Source: Actinoallomurus sp963823735 (GTDB taxonomy: Bacteria; Actinomycetota; Actinomycetes; Streptosporangiales; Streptosporangiaceae). From it: a DNA stretch of 64,000 nt. Shown here one piece after another: positions 29,474-38,271 of this stretch (position 1 is its first letter; each line of letters opens with the position of its first letter). The stretch lies in NCBI GenBank assembly GCA_963823735.1, contig CAWGMO010000003.1, forward strand, positions 806,001-870,000, read 5' to 3'. The notes under the pieces were generated by a model. That model did no database searches, was not told the origin of the DNA, and saw only the letters and a program-made list of their open reading frames with translations. Position numbers and translations under genes: made by a program.

Positions 29474-30256
29474 TCAGTGCGTCAGGATCTTGGAGAGGAA
29501 ATCCTTGGCGCGTTCGCTGCGCGCGTTGGTGAAGAAGTCATCGGGGGTGTTCTCCTCGACGATCTGGCCGTCCGCCATGAAGACCACTTTGTTCGCCGAG
29601 GCGCGGGCGAATCCCATCTCGTGGGTGACGACGACCATCGTCATTCCCTCGGCGGCCAGATTGGTCATGACGTCGAGGACCTCGGAGATCATCTCTGGGT
29701 CGAGGGCGGACGTCGGCTCGTCGAAGAGCATCACCTTCGGGCGCATCGCCAGGGCGCGCGCGATCGCGGCGCGCTGCTGCTGACCGCCGGAGAGCTGAGC
29801 GGGGTACTTCTGCGCCTGGCTCGCGATGCCGACGCGCTCGAGGAGCTCCATCGCGTGCTGCTCGGCCTCGGCGCTGCCGACCTTCTTGACCTTCGTCGGG
29901 CCGAGGGTGACGTTCTGAAGGATCGTCTTGTGGGCGAAGAGGTTGAACGACTGGAAGACCATGCCGACGTCGGCGCGCAGCTGGGCGAGGGTCTTGCCCT
30001 CTTCCGGAAGCGGCACACCGTCGATCTTGATCGTGCCCTCGTCGATCGGCTCGAGCCGGTTGATCGTCCTGCACAGGGTCGACTTGCCGCCACCCGACGG
30101 ACCGATCACAACGACGACCTCGCCGCGGTGGATGGTGAGGTCGATGTCCTTAAGGACATGCAATTCGCCGAAGTACTTGTTGACGTTCTCAAGCACGACG
30201 AGCGGGCCGCCGCCTGTGTCACCGGCCTGCTGCTGGGCCGCATTGGTGTCCGTCAT
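29474..30256 (-). CDS. gluA: Glutamate ABC transporter ATP-binding protein GluA
   Basis: A 260-residue ATPase with Walker A GPSGGGKST, Q-loop MVFQSFNLFAHKT, signature LSGGQQQRAAIARAL, Walker B VMLFDEPTSALDPE and switch His in VVTHEMGFARA. The close match to polar-amino-acid importers (HisP/GlnQ) and the gene order identify the family. It is the first gene of the operon, divergent from miaB across a 163-bp promoter region. The N-terminal 18 residues are Gln/Gly-rich and non-conserved. Confidence 0.95.
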   Translation of the reverse strand: MTDTNAAQQQAGDTGGGPLVVLENVNKYFGELHVLKDIDLTIHRGEVVVVIGPSGGGKSTLCRTINRLEPIDEGTIKIDGVPLPEEGKTLAQLRADVGMVFQSFNLFAHKTILQNVTLGPTKVKKVGSAEAEQHAMELLERVGIASQAQKYPAQLSGGQQQRAAIARALAMRPKVMLFDEPTSALDPEMISEVLDVMTNLAAEGMTMVVVTHEMGFARASANKVVFMADGQIVEENTPDDFFTNARSERAKDFLSKILTH

Positions 30257-30419
30257 GGCCGCAAAGCGTACGTCATCCGCAGATCCCGGTCCGTGCTCCG
30301 TTATACCGATCCGATCACGTTGCGCCGCAGTGTTCCTTCTATGTTACGCCTGGTGAACAGGATCCATCCTGCGGTTGAGTCCTGCCAGTGGCGTGGCGCG
30401 CGTACCCTTTCTTCTTGAG

Positions 30420-31901
30420 ATGAGCACGCCCAGGGGATTCCACGAACAAGCCCGTACCTATGAAATACGTACGTACGGCTGCCAGATGAACGTCCACGAC
30501 TCCGAGCGCCTCGCCGGGCTCCTCGAGGACGCCGGGTACGGCCGCGCCGGTGAGGGCGCCACGCCCGACGTCATCGTGTTCAACACGTGCGCGGTGCGGG
30601 AGAACGCCGACAACCGCCTGTACGGCAACCTCGGCCATCTGCGGCCCGTCAAGGAGGGCCACGCCGGCATGCAGATCGCCGTCGGCGGCTGCCTGGCGCA
30701 GAAGGACCGCGACACGATCACGCGGCGCGCCCCGTGGGTCGACGTCGTGTTCGGCACGCACAACATCGGCTCGCTGCCGGTGCTGCTGGAGCGCGCCCGC
30801 GTCCAGGACGCCGCGCAGGTCGAGATCAAGGAGTCGCTCGAGACGTTCCCGAGCACCCTGCCGACCCGGCGCGAGTCCCCGTACGCCGCCTGGGTGTCGA
30901 TCTCGGTCGGCTGCAACAACACGTGCACCTTCTGCATCGTGCCGTCGCTGCGCGGCACGGAGAAGGACCGCAGGCCCGGCGAGATCCTCGCCGAGATCGA
31001 GGCGCTGGTCGCCGAGGGCGTCCTTGAGATCACGCTGCTGGGGCAGAACGTCAACTCCTACGGCGCCGAGTTCGGCGACCGCGGCGCGTTCGCCAAGCTG
31101 CTGCGGTCCTGCGGCGAGATCGACGGCCTGGAGCGCGTGCGGTTCACCTCGCCGCACCCGCGCGACTTCACCGACGACGTGATCGCCGCCATGGCCGAGA
31201 CGCCCAACGTCATGCCGTCGCTGCACATGCCGCTCCAGTCGGGCTCCGACACGGTGCTGAAGGCGATGCGGCGCTCCTACCGGCAGTCGCGCTACCTCGG
31301 CATCATCGACCGCGTACGCGACGCGATCCCGGACGCCGCCATCACCACCGACATCATCGTGGGCTTCCCCGGCGAGACCGAGGAGGACTTCGAGGAGACC
31401 CTGAAGGTCGTACGCCAGGCGCGGTTCTCCGGCGCGTTCACCTTCCAGTACTCCAAGCGGCCCGGCACCCCCGCCGCCGACATGGACTCCCAGGTGCCCA
31501 AGAAGGTCGTGCAGGAGCGGTACGAACGGCTCGTCGCCCTCCAGGAGGAGATCTCCTGGACCGAGAACAAGAAGCAGCTCGGCCGCACCCTGGAAGTCCT
31601 CGTCGCCGAAGGCGAGGGCCGCAAGGACCAGGACACCCGCCGCATGTCCGGCCGCGCCGCGGACAACCGCCTCGTCCACTTCACCGCGGCCGAGGCGGCA
31701 CGCCCCGGCGACGTCGTGACGGTGAACATCACCTACGCCGCGCCGCACCATCTGGTCGCCGACGGTCCCGTACGCGCGGTCCGCCGTACGCCTGCGGGCG
31801 ACGCCTGGGAGCGGCGGATGGCCGAGCCCAAGGGCGTGTCGCTGGGAATGCCGGGCATCGGCCTGCCGAAGACCGCGCCGGTCGCCCCTAGCTGCTCGTG
31901 A
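30420..31901 (+). CDS. miaB: tRNA-2-methylthio-N6-dimethylallyladenosine synthase MiaB
   Basis: A 493-residue radical-SAM methylthiotransferase acting on i6A37 of tRNAs. The N-terminal cluster ligands are Cys21 (YGCQMN), Cys57 (NTCAVRE) and Cys91 (GGCLAQ). The radical-SAM cluster uses Cys165, 169 and 172 (CNNTCTFC), followed by LLGQNVNSYG and the C-terminal TRAM domain. I place the start at ATG 30420, immediately before the family sequence; an in-frame GTG-type extension to 30375 is also open. Its partner miaA lies 1.1 kb downstream, so both steps of the tRNA modification are encoded together. Confidence 0.95.
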   Translation: MSTPRGFHEQARTYEIRTYGCQMNVHDSERLAGLLEDAGYGRAGEGATPDVIVFNTCAVRENADNRLYGNLGHLRPVKEGHAGMQIAVGGCLAQKDRDTITRRAPWVDVVFGTHNIGSLPVLLERARVQDAAQVEIKESLETFPSTLPTRRESPYAAWVSISVGCNNTCTFCIVPSLRGTEKDRRPGEILAEIEALVAEGVLEITLLGQNVNSYGAEFGDRGAFAKLLRSCGEIDGLERVRFTSPHPRDFTDDVIAAMAETPNVMPSLHMPLQSGSDTVLKAMRRSYRQSRYLGIIDRVRDAIPDAAITTDIIVGFPGETEEDFEETLKVVRQARFSGAFTFQYSKRPGTPAADMDSQVPKKVVQERYERLVALQEEISWTENKKQLGRTLEVLVAEGEGRKDQDTRRMSGRAADNRLVHFTAAEAARPGDVVTVNITYAAPHHLVADGPVRAVRRTPAGDAWERRMAEPKGVSLGMPGIGLPKTAPVAPSCS

Positions 31902-31904
31902 CGC

Positions 31905-32072
31905 CGTCGCTTCCGGCGGCCCCGCTCGCGGCGGGGTCGCCTCCGGCGGCCCTGCTCATGGTGGGGTCGCCTCCGGCGGCCTTGCTCGTGACGGGTTCGT
32001 ACCCGGCGCCCCCGCGCGCGACGGGGCCGCGTCCGAGGGCGCCGCTCATGACCGCGGCGCTTCCGGCGGCGG
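31905..32072 (+). repeat. Degenerate ~36-bp tandem repeats between miaB and the LigB-like gene
   Basis: TCCGGCGGCC plus (C/T)TGCTC and GGGGTCGC recur about every 36 bp (from 31911, 31947, 31983 and later). The segment is 172 bp long and lies between two genes on the same strand. It could encode a Pro/Ala-rich N-terminal extension of the next gene or be non-coding. Confidence 0.5.
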
Positions 32073-32073
32073 G

Positions 32074-32748
32074 GTGCTGATCGGGGCGGCGGTGTGCCCG
32101 CACCCGCCGCTGCTGGTCCCCGAGGTGGCGTCCGGCGCCGCCCCGGAGCTCGCGCCGCTGCGCGACGCCTGCCACGAGGCCGTACGGCGCCTCTTCGTCG
32201 AGCCGAGCCTGGTCGTCGTGGTCGGGGCCGGGCCGCGAACGCGCGGTTTCGGCGCCGGTGCGGCCGGGTCGCTGCGGCCGTACGGCGCCGACGTCACGGT
32301 GGGCACGGGCGAGCCGGTGCTTCCGCTGTCGCTGACGATCGGCCGCTGGCTGCTCGGCGAGCGCGAGGCCGTCTTCGAGAGCGTCGCGGCGGACACCCCG
32401 CCGGACGGGTGCGCGAAGCTGGGCGCGGAGCTCGCCTCCCGCGCCCCGCGCGTGGCGCTGCTGGTCATGGGCGACGGCGCGGCGTGCCGTACCGAGCGCG
32501 CGCCGGGCTACTACGACCCGAGGTCCGAGGCGTTCGACGCGGAGGCGGCGCGCGCCCTCGCGAACGCCGACGCGAGCGCGCTGTCCCGCGTCGACCCGGA
32601 CCTCGCCCGCGACCTCCACGCCGCCGGGCGCGCCCCGTGGCAGGTTCTCGCCGGCGCGGTCGGTGAGGGCCGGTTCGGCGCCGAACTCCTCGCCGACGAG
32701 GCCCCGTACGGAGTGGGCTACTTCGTGGCGAGCTGGACCCGCCGCTGA
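32074..32748 (+). CDS. Class III extradiol dioxygenase (LigB)-like protein, unknown role
   Basis: A 224-residue protein beginning at GTG 32074 with IGAAVCPHPPLLVPEV, the start expected for class III extradiol ring-cleavage dioxygenase subunit B-like proteins and the related Memo family, where the first His ligates iron. Later blocks are VVVVGAGPRTRGFG, PLSLTIGRWLLGE and VALLVMGDGAACR. A gene of this type sits between miaB and miaA in many actinomycetes. Enzymatic activity is not established; some family members have lost metal ligands. It ends close to the convergent antitoxin-like gene (3-bp gap). Confidence 0.8.
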   Translation: MLIGAAVCPHPPLLVPEVASGAAPELAPLRDACHEAVRRLFVEPSLVVVVGAGPRTRGFGAGAAGSLRPYGADVTVGTGEPVLPLSLTIGRWLLGEREAVFESVAADTPPDGCAKLGAELASRAPRVALLVMGDGAACRTERAPGYYDPRSEAFDAEAARALANADASALSRVDPDLARDLHAAGRAPWQVLAGAVGEGRFGAELLADEAPYGVGYFVASWTRR

Positions 32749-32751
32749 GGA

Positions 32752-32952
32752 CTACGGCCGTGTTTCGGGACGCCGGCCGGCCTCCTCGTTGGCCCGTGCG
32801 GCCTTCCGTGCCTGCTCCTGGGCCATGTCGATCTTGTCGGCGTACTTGCCGCCGGTCTTCTTGTCGGCGAGGTCGCCTGCCTTGTCGATGGCCTTGTCGA
32901 CCTGGTCGCCGTGCGTGCCGAGGAAGCTCTTGACCTTGTCCACGATCGACAT
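32752..32952 (-). CDS. Antitoxin-like small protein (MT0933/Rv0909 type)
   Basis: A 66-residue highly charged helical protein (MSIVDKVKSFLGTHGDQVDK, then DLADKKTGGKYADKIDMAQE). The pattern of Lys/Asp/Gln heptads and a GGKYADKI centre fits the MT0933 antitoxin family. No toxin gene is adjacent; the neighbours are a LigB-like gene and miaA. Whether it acts as an antitoxin or only resembles one (many actinobacterial copies are orphans) is unclear. Confidence 0.75.
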   Translation of the reverse strand: MSIVDKVKSFLGTHGDQVDKAIDKAGDLADKKTGGKYADKIDMAQEQARKAARANEEAGRRPETRP

Positions 32953-33041
32953 CGAATCCCCCCGGATTCTCGGTCGGGCACCGGCGGTCGATGCCCGCTA
33001 TGCGATGCCATACCCCCGGAAGGGACAGAATTAAGCACGTG

Positions 33042-33962
33042 ATGGTGCGCGAAGGAAGTTCCCTGGACACGATCGCCGTCGTGGGGCCCACCGCCGCTGG
33101 GAAATCGGACCTGGCGGTCGAGCTGGCCGTACGCCTCGGCGGTGAGATCGTCAACGCCGACTCGATGCAGCTCTACCGCGGCATGGACGTCGGCACGGCC
33201 AAGCTGACCATGGACGAGCGCCGTGGCGTCCCGCACCACCTGCTGGACATCTGGGACATCACCCGTACCGCCAGTGTCGCGGAGTACCAGGAGGCCGCGA
33301 AGCGCGCGATCGCCGAGATCACCGCGCGGGGGCACGTGCCGCTGCTGGTCGGCGGGTCGGGGCTCTACATACGCGCCGTCCTGGACGATCTCGCGTTCCC
33401 TGGTACGGACCCGGAGGTCCGCGAGCGCCTGGAGTCCGAGCTGGCCGAGACCGGCACGGCCGAGCTGCACGCGCGCCTCGCCGCACGTGACCCGGCCGCC
33501 GCCGCGACGATCCTGCCCAGCGACGGCCGCCGGATCGTACGCGCGCTGGAGGTGATCGAGATGACGGGCCGCCCGTTCACCGCCTCGATGCCCTCCTACG
33601 CCGACGTCGAGGACCGCACGCAGCTCGGCCTCAGCGTGCCCCGCCCGGAGCTCGACGAGCGCATCGCCCTGCGCGTCGAGCGCATGTGGTCGGCCGGCCT
33701 GGTCGAGGAGGTACGCGCGCTGGAGCCGCAGGGGCTGCGCGAGGGGCGTACGGCGAGCCGCGCGCTCGGGTACGCCCAGGTGCTGAGGTTCCTGGCGGGG
33801 GAGTGGACCGAGGAGCAGGCGAAGGAGGAGACCGTCCGCGCCACGCGGAGGTTCGCCCGCCGCCAGGAGTCGTGGTTCCGCCGTGACCCGCGCGTGCGCT
33901 GGATCCGCCACGACGCGACGATCGACCGCGCCCTCGATACGATCGAGGCATGCGTTTCGTAA
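33042..33962 (+). CDS. miaA: tRNA dimethylallyltransferase MiaA
   Basis: About 306 residues. The P-loop GPTAAGKSDLAVELA is near residue 15, followed by NADSMQLYRGMDVGTAK (the dimethylallyl-diphosphate site Asp and Thr), VPHHLLD and VGGSGLYIRAV; QESWFRRDPRVRWI is the C-terminal block. MiaA puts dimethylallyl on A37 of tRNAs reading U-starting codons, supplying MiaB. The start is ATG 33042, with GTG 33039 and GTG 33045 as alternatives. The end overlaps dapF by 13 bp, so translation is coupled. Confidence 0.95.
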   Translation: MVREGSSLDTIAVVGPTAAGKSDLAVELAVRLGGEIVNADSMQLYRGMDVGTAKLTMDERRGVPHHLLDIWDITRTASVAEYQEAAKRAIAEITARGHVPLLVGGSGLYIRAVLDDLAFPGTDPEVRERLESELAETGTAELHARLAARDPAAAATILPSDGRRIVRALEVIEMTGRPFTASMPSYADVEDRTQLGLSVPRPELDERIALRVERMWSAGLVEEVRALEPQGLREGRTASRALGYAQVLRFLAGEWTEEQAKEETVRATRRFARRQESWFRRDPRVRWIRHDATIDRALDTIEACVS

Positions 33963-34759
33963 AGGGCCACGGCACCGAGAACGACTTCGTGATCCTGCCG
34001 GACCCCGACGGCTCGATCGAGCTGACCCCGCGCCTCATCGCGGCGCTGTGCGACCGCCGCGCGGGCATCGGGGGCGACGGCGTGCTGCGCGTCGTCCGCA
34101 CCAAGGCGCTCGGCCGCGACGACGACGCCGAATGGTTCATGGACTACCACAACGCCGACGGCACCCCCGCGGAGATGTGCGGCAACGGCACGCGGGTCTT
34201 CGCCCGCTACCTGGTCGAGGCGGGCCTGGCCGCGCCGGGCGACCTGCCGATCGCCACGCGCGGCGGGGTACGCGCGGTGACGCTCGGCCCGAGCGGCGAC
34301 GTCACGGTCGACATGGGCAAGCCCGAGGTCCACGGCCAGAGCACCGCCGTCGTGGACGGCGTCTCCCGCACCGGGCTCAAGGTCCTGACCGGCAACCCGC
34401 ATCTGGCCTGCGCGGTCGCGGGCCCGGTCGCCGCGCTCGACCTGACGCGCGCCCCCGGGTTCGACGCCGCCGACTTCCCCGAGGGCGTCAACGTCGAGCT
34501 GTACCGCCCGCTCGGCGGCGACCTGGTCGAGATGCGCGTGTACGAACGCGGCTCCGGCGAGACCCGCTCGTGCGGCACGGGCGCGGTCGCCACGGCCGTC
34601 GCCGCCGCTCACGCCGAGGGCCGCGACCAGGGCACCTGGGACATCGCGGTGCCCGGCGGCGTCGTCACCGTGATCCTCGACGGCACGACGAGCTTCCTGC
34701 GCGGCCCCGCGGTCCTGGTGGCCGAGGGCGAGGTACGCCCGGAGCTGCTCCGCGCCTAA
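33950..34759 (+). CDS. dapF: Diaminopimelate epimerase DapF
   Basis: A 269-residue PLP-independent epimerase making meso-diaminopimelate for peptidoglycan and lysine. The two catalytic Cys are both present: Cys77 in MCGNGTRVFARY and Cys208 in RSCGTGAVATAVAA. N-terminal FVKGHGTENDFVIL is conserved. It overlaps miaA by 13 bp at its start and the convergent TetR gene by 4 bp at its end, so the junction is very tight. Confidence 0.97.
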   Translation: MRFVKGHGTENDFVILPDPDGSIELTPRLIAALCDRRAGIGGDGVLRVVRTKALGRDDDAEWFMDYHNADGTPAEMCGNGTRVFARYLVEAGLAAPGDLPIATRGGVRAVTLGPSGDVTVDMGKPEVHGQSTAVVDGVSRTGLKVLTGNPHLACAVAGPVAALDLTRAPGFDAADFPEGVNVELYRPLGGDLVEMRVYERGSGETRSCGTGAVATAVAAAHAEGRDQGTWDIAVPGGVVTVILDGTTSFLRGPAVLVAEGEVRPELLRA

Positions 34760-35349
34760 GTGGGGCTGGTCAGTGCGAGGATTCCGGCTTCGAGGGTGTG
34801 GGCGTCGATGTCGCCGAGCAGGAGCCACTGCAGGACGAATCCCGGCATCAGGCACATCAGTGTCGCGCCGACGGCGTGCGTGTCGGCGTCGGCCGGCAGG
34901 TGCCCGGCGTCGCGCATTCGTTCGGCGAGCTTGATCCACCAGCCGCGCATGTCGGTGAACAGGTCGCGTACCAGCGGGCCGATCACGGGGTTGTGCACCG
35001 CCTCGGCCCAGCCTTCCGGTGCGACCCGCAGCGCGCCGTCCTCCACCAGGAGCAGTTCGGCGCCCTCGCAGAACCGTCGTACCACCTCCGGGAGCGGCGG
35101 CAGCGTCTCCTCGTTGAGGATCTCCTCGACCAGCCTGGCGATGATCTGCTGGTTCTCGGTGGCGATGGCGCGGACGATGTCGTCCTTGCTCTTGAAGTAG
35201 CGGTAGACGGCGCCGGCGGAGAGTCCGGACGCGGCGAAGACGTCCTGCATGGACGACTGGTGGAAGCCCTTGCGAGCGAAGCATCGGCGCGCGGCGTCCA
35301 GGATCTGGCGGCGGCGCTGTTCCAGGTGTTCCTCGCTGACCTTGGGCAC
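34756..35349 (-). CDS. TetR/AcrR-family regulator
   Basis: A 197-residue repressor from GTG 35349. The helix-turn-helix is at about residues 30-55 (FAASGLSAGAVYRYFKSKDD). The ligand domain is Leu/Trp-rich and ends LQWLLLGDIDAHTLEAG. It faces the membrane-protein gene at 35452 across a 102-bp gap that holds two palindromes of similar sequence, so it probably represses both itself and that gene. The start codon is only 6 nt after the presumed -10 element, so the mRNA is probably leaderless. Confidence 0.92.
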   Translation of the reverse strand: MPKVSEEHLEQRRRQILDAARRCFARKGFHQSSMQDVFAASGLSAGAVYRYFKSKDDIVRAIATENQQIIARLVEEILNEETLPPLPEVVRRFCEGAELLLVEDGALRVAPEGWAEAVHNPVIGPLVRDLFTDMRGWWIKLAERMRDAGHLPADADTHAVGATLMCLMPGFVLQWLLLGDIDAHTLEAGILALTSPT

Positions 35350-35358
35350 TCCTCGACA

Positions 35359-35384
35359 ATAAAACGAACGTCCGTTCTTGACAA
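35359..35384 (-). promoter_or_regulatory. Promoter of the TetR gene with an operator in the spacer
   Basis: On the minus strand TTGTCA (35384-35379) and TATTGT (35361-35356) are separated by 17 nt, and the spacer contains the palindrome GAACGGACGTTC (35377-35366). A repressor bound there would block the promoter. It matches a second site at 35422. Confidence 0.65.
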
Positions 35385-35421
35385 GGTTCGCATCCCGGTG
35401 CGAGCGTGGCCTACCGTAAAA

Positions 35422-35433
35422 GAACGATCATTC
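35422..35433. promoter_or_regulatory. Second TetR-type operator before the membrane-protein gene
   Basis: GAACGATCATTC, 12 bp, 18 bp before the ATG at 35452. It shares GAAC-N4-(G/A)TTC with the palindrome at 35366-35377 (GAACGTCCGTTC). The pair fits repression of both divergent genes by one TetR protein. Confidence 0.55.
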
Positions 35434-35451
35434 GCTTTTTTGGGAGCGATC

Positions 35452-36426
35452 ATGACTTCCCTCCGCACTCTTCTGCTCGCGCTCGGGGCCGTCGCGATCC
35501 AGGCCGTGATGGTGCTCGCGTTCGCCTGGCCGGCGGCGCGCGTCGCGCCGCGCGAGGTCCCCCTCGTCGTGGCGGGTCCCGCGACCGCCACCGCCGCTGT
35601 CGTCCAGCGGCTCGACGCGGAGCAGCCGGGGGCGTTCCGCGTCGAGCGGCTGGCCGGCGAGGACGCCGCGCGGCGCGCCGTGACGGGCCGCCGGGCGTAC
35701 GGCGCGCTCGTCGTCGGCCCGGACGGGCCGCACGTGCTCATCGCCTCGGCCGCTAGCCCGGCCGTCGCCCAGTTGCTGACGCAGATGGGGCAGCGGTTGT
35801 CGGCGAGCCCGGCGGCGCCGCCGCGGGACGTGGTCCCGGCGGACCCGGACGACCCGCGCGGCGCGGCCCTCGGCGCGCTGGTGCTGCCCCTGGTCATGTC
35901 CGGCATGCTCGGCGGCGTCCTGCTGACCTTCCTGGTCGGCTCGGTCGCCTGGCGGCTGGCCGGGCTCGTGCTCTTCTCCGCCGTGGCGGGCCTGGTCACG
36001 GCCGCGATCGTGGGGAGGGTCCTGCCCGTCGTCCCCGGCCCGTACGCCGAGGTGGCCGGCGCCATCGCCCTGACCACCTTCGCCGTCTGCGGCGCGGTCA
36101 CCGGTCTCGGCGCCCTCCTGGGCCGTGCCGGCGCGGGTCTGGGCGCGGTCACGATGATGCTGGTCGCCAACCCGTTGTCCGGCGTGACGTCGGCCCCGGA
36201 GATGCTGCCGAGCCCGTGGGGCGCGGTCGGCCAGGCCATGCCCGCCGGCGCCGGTGTGACGCTCCTGCGCTCGGTGGCGTTCTTCGACGGCGCGCGGATG
36301 CGCTACCCGCTGGTGGTCCTGCTCGCCTGGGCGGCGGGCGGCCTCCTGTGCCTCGCCCTCGGGTCCCTCCGCGGCCGCCGTACGCCCGCGAACCCGGTCC
36401 GTGAAGACTCCCTGGTCGCCACCTGA
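35452..36426 (+). CDS. Membrane protein, ABC-2/YhgE-like
   Basis: A 324-residue membrane protein. One helix at about residues 8-25 is followed by a 100-residue outside region (ATATAAVVQRLDAEQPGAFR ... GRRAYGALVVGPDG) and five further helices, from LVLPLVMSGMLGGVLLTFL to LVVLLAWAAGGLLCLAL. This one-plus-five layout resembles YhgE/Pip and ABC-2 permease-like proteins; no ATPase is nearby. The transported substrate is unknown. It lies next to a TetR gene with paired operators, a typical drug- or solvent-inducible arrangement. Confidence 0.75.
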   Translation: MTSLRTLLLALGAVAIQAVMVLAFAWPAARVAPREVPLVVAGPATATAAVVQRLDAEQPGAFRVERLAGEDAARRAVTGRRAYGALVVGPDGPHVLIASAASPAVAQLLTQMGQRLSASPAAPPRDVVPADPDDPRGAALGALVLPLVMSGMLGGVLLTFLVGSVAWRLAGLVLFSAVAGLVTAAIVGRVLPVVPGPYAEVAGAIALTTFAVCGAVTGLGALLGRAGAGLGAVTMMLVANPLSGVTSAPEMLPSPWGAVGQAMPAGAGVTLLRSVAFFDGARMRYPLVVLLAWAAGGLLCLALGSLRGRRTPANPVREDSLVAT

Positions 36427-36428
36427 CG

Positions 36429-36457
36429 CTGATACCAGAATCAGTTTCGGTTAATAT
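36429..36457 (+). promoter_or_regulatory. Putative promoter/operator of the second TetR gene
   Basis: CTGATA (36429-36434), 17-nt spacer, TAATAT (36452-36457). A CTGAT-N6-ATCAG inverted repeat (36429-36444) overlaps the -35, a possible self-operator. Transcription would start at about 36464, the GTG start codon, suggesting a leaderless mRNA. Confidence 0.5.
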
Positions 36458-36463
36458 GTGGCG

Positions 36464-37066
36464 GTGCCCCCCGTAAAACGCCAGGCTCGTGCGGAGCGGA
36501 CCCGTGCCGCTCTGCTCCGGGGTGCCCGCGAGGTCTTCGAGGAGCGCGGCTTCCTCGACGCCAAGATCAGCGAGATCTGCGAGCGCGCCGGCGTCGCGTA
36601 CGGCAGCTTCTACACGCACTTCGCGGACAAGGACGCGGTCTTCGCGGAGCTGATCGACCAGATGCTCGGCTCGCTGCTCGACGTCATGCGGGCCGAGCCC
36701 CTGCACGGTGAGGGCCCCGAGGCGCGGATCGCGAGCGCCAACCGGGCCTACCTGCGCGCCTACCAGCGGTACGCCGGGTTGATGGCGGTGTTCGAGCAGG
36801 TCGCGACCTTCTCGCCCTCGATGCGGGAGACGTACTCCCGCGCCTGGGGCGTGTTCTACGACCGCCAGGAGCGCGCGATCCGCGGCTGGCAGCGCAGCGG
36901 CCTCGTCCCGGACGACGTCGACCCTCGTACGGCCGCGGTGGCGCTCGCCACGATGATCGGCCGCACCGCGTACACATGGTTCGTCCTGGGCCACCCTCAC
37001 CAGGACCACGACTTCGAGCAGCTCAACCGGTTGTACTGCCGGGCCATCGGTCTCGACGGCGGCTGA
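36464..37066 (+). CDS. TetR/AcrR-family regulator of the acyl-CoA dehydrogenase genes (inferred)
   Basis: About 200 residues. The N-terminus RQARAERTRAALLRGAREVF and the recognition helix ISEICERAGVAYGSFYTHFA (residues about 33-55) are classic TetR. The ligand region has a long Arg/Ala-rich segment and ends YTWFVLGHPHQDHDFEQL. Start GTG 36464 (or 36458, two codons earlier). It lies 32 nt before two acyl-CoA dehydrogenase genes in the same direction and probably regulates them with an acyl-CoA-type ligand; that is inference. Confidence 0.88.
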   Translation: MPPVKRQARAERTRAALLRGAREVFEERGFLDAKISEICERAGVAYGSFYTHFADKDAVFAELIDQMLGSLLDVMRAEPLHGEGPEARIASANRAYLRAYQRYAGLMAVFEQVATFSPSMRETYSRAWGVFYDRQERAIRGWQRSGLVPDDVDPRTAAVALATMIGRTAYTWFVLGHPHQDHDFEQLNRLYCRAIGLDGG

Positions 37067-37098
37067 GGACCAGGCACCTGAAAACCCAAGGAGGCAGT

Positions 37099-38269
37099 GT
37101 GGACTTTCGCGACACGCCGGAGGAGGCCTCGTTCCGTACGGGGCTGCGCTCCTGGCTGGAGGAGCACTGGGACGGGCGGCCGAGCGGGCCGGGCGGGGAG
37201 ACTTCGAGACCCTGCGCGCCTGGGCGGCCGGCTCTACGAGGAGGGCTACATCGGGCTGACCTGGCCCAAGGAGTTCGGCGGTCGCGGCCTGTCTCCGACC
37301 TACCAGGGCATCTACCTGGAGGAGATGTCCCGCGCACACCGCCCCTGGCCACCCCGGCGTCATCGGGCTCGGACATGGCCGGGCCGACGATCATCGCGTG
37401 GGGCACCGACGAGCAGAAACAGCGCTACCTCACGCCGCTGCTGTCCGGTGAGGAGATCTGGTGCCAGGGGTTCTCCGAGCCCGGCTCCGGCTCCGACCTG
37501 GCCGCCGGGCGTACGAGCGCCGTCCTCGACGGCGACGACTGGGTGGTGAACGGGCAGAAGGTCTGGTCGTCCTACGCCCACAAGGCCGACTGGTGCATCC
37601 TCGTCGTGCGCTCCGACCCGGAGGCGCCCGAAGCACGCGCGGCCTGTCGTACCTCATCGTCGACATGCACGCCCCCGGCGTGACCGTACGGCCGCTGCAC
37701 CAGATCACCGGCGACCCGGAGTTCAACGAGATCTTCTTCGACGACGTGCGCGTGCCGCGCGAGTCGATGCTCGGCGAGCCCGGTGACGGCTGGAAGGTCG
37801 CGATGACGACCCTGCTGCACGAGCGCGGGCACGCTCGGGTTCGCGCTGTCGTCCGAGCTGGAGCGCATGGTCAACCACCTGGTCGCGCTCGTGAAGGAGC
37901 CCGGCCCGGACGGGCGCCGCCCCGCCGACGACCCGCTGATCCGCGACGCCGTCGCCCGCGAGTGGATCGAGATGCAGTCACTGCGCTTCACCAACTACCG
38001 GTCGCTGACGACGTTGCTGGAGACCGGCATCCCCGGCCCGGAGGGCTCGGGCGTGAAGCTCGCCTGGAGCGAGGCCAACCAGCGGCTGACCAAGCTCGCG
38101 CAGTCGGTGTTCGGCCTGCCGCCCAGGTAACCGGCGAGGAGGCGCCCGCCATGGGTTCTGGCAGTACTGGCAGCTGAGGTCGCGCGGCAACACGATCGAG
38201 GCCGGCACCTCCGAGATCCTGCGCAACATCATCGCCGAGCGCGTCCTCGGCCTGCCGAAGGGGCGTTGA
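37099..38269 (+). pseudogene. Acyl-CoA dehydrogenase, multiply frameshifted
   Basis: Segments of one acyl-CoA dehydrogenase (about 390 residues) can be followed through all three frames. Start GTG 37099 after GGAGG (MDFRDTPEEASFRTGLRSW); DFETLRAW at 37200; GRLYEEGYIGLTWPKEFGG at 37226; DMAGPTIIAWGTDEQKQRY; the FAD/substrate block WCQGFSEPGSGSDLAAGRT at 37461; RGLSYLIVDMHAPGVTVRP after 37635; then LVNHLVALV-type and IEMQSLRFTNYRSLTTLL; and finally RSRGNTIEAGTSEILRNII up to the TGA at 38267. At least six indels are needed, most in G or C runs. Conserved motifs remain, so bad sequence is possible, but so is true decay. Confidence 0.82.
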
Positions 38270-38271
38270 CC

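Noticed and set aside
31898..32080. 60-codon frame of Pro/Ala repeats
   Set aside because: Product of the degenerate repeats; no start signal or family.
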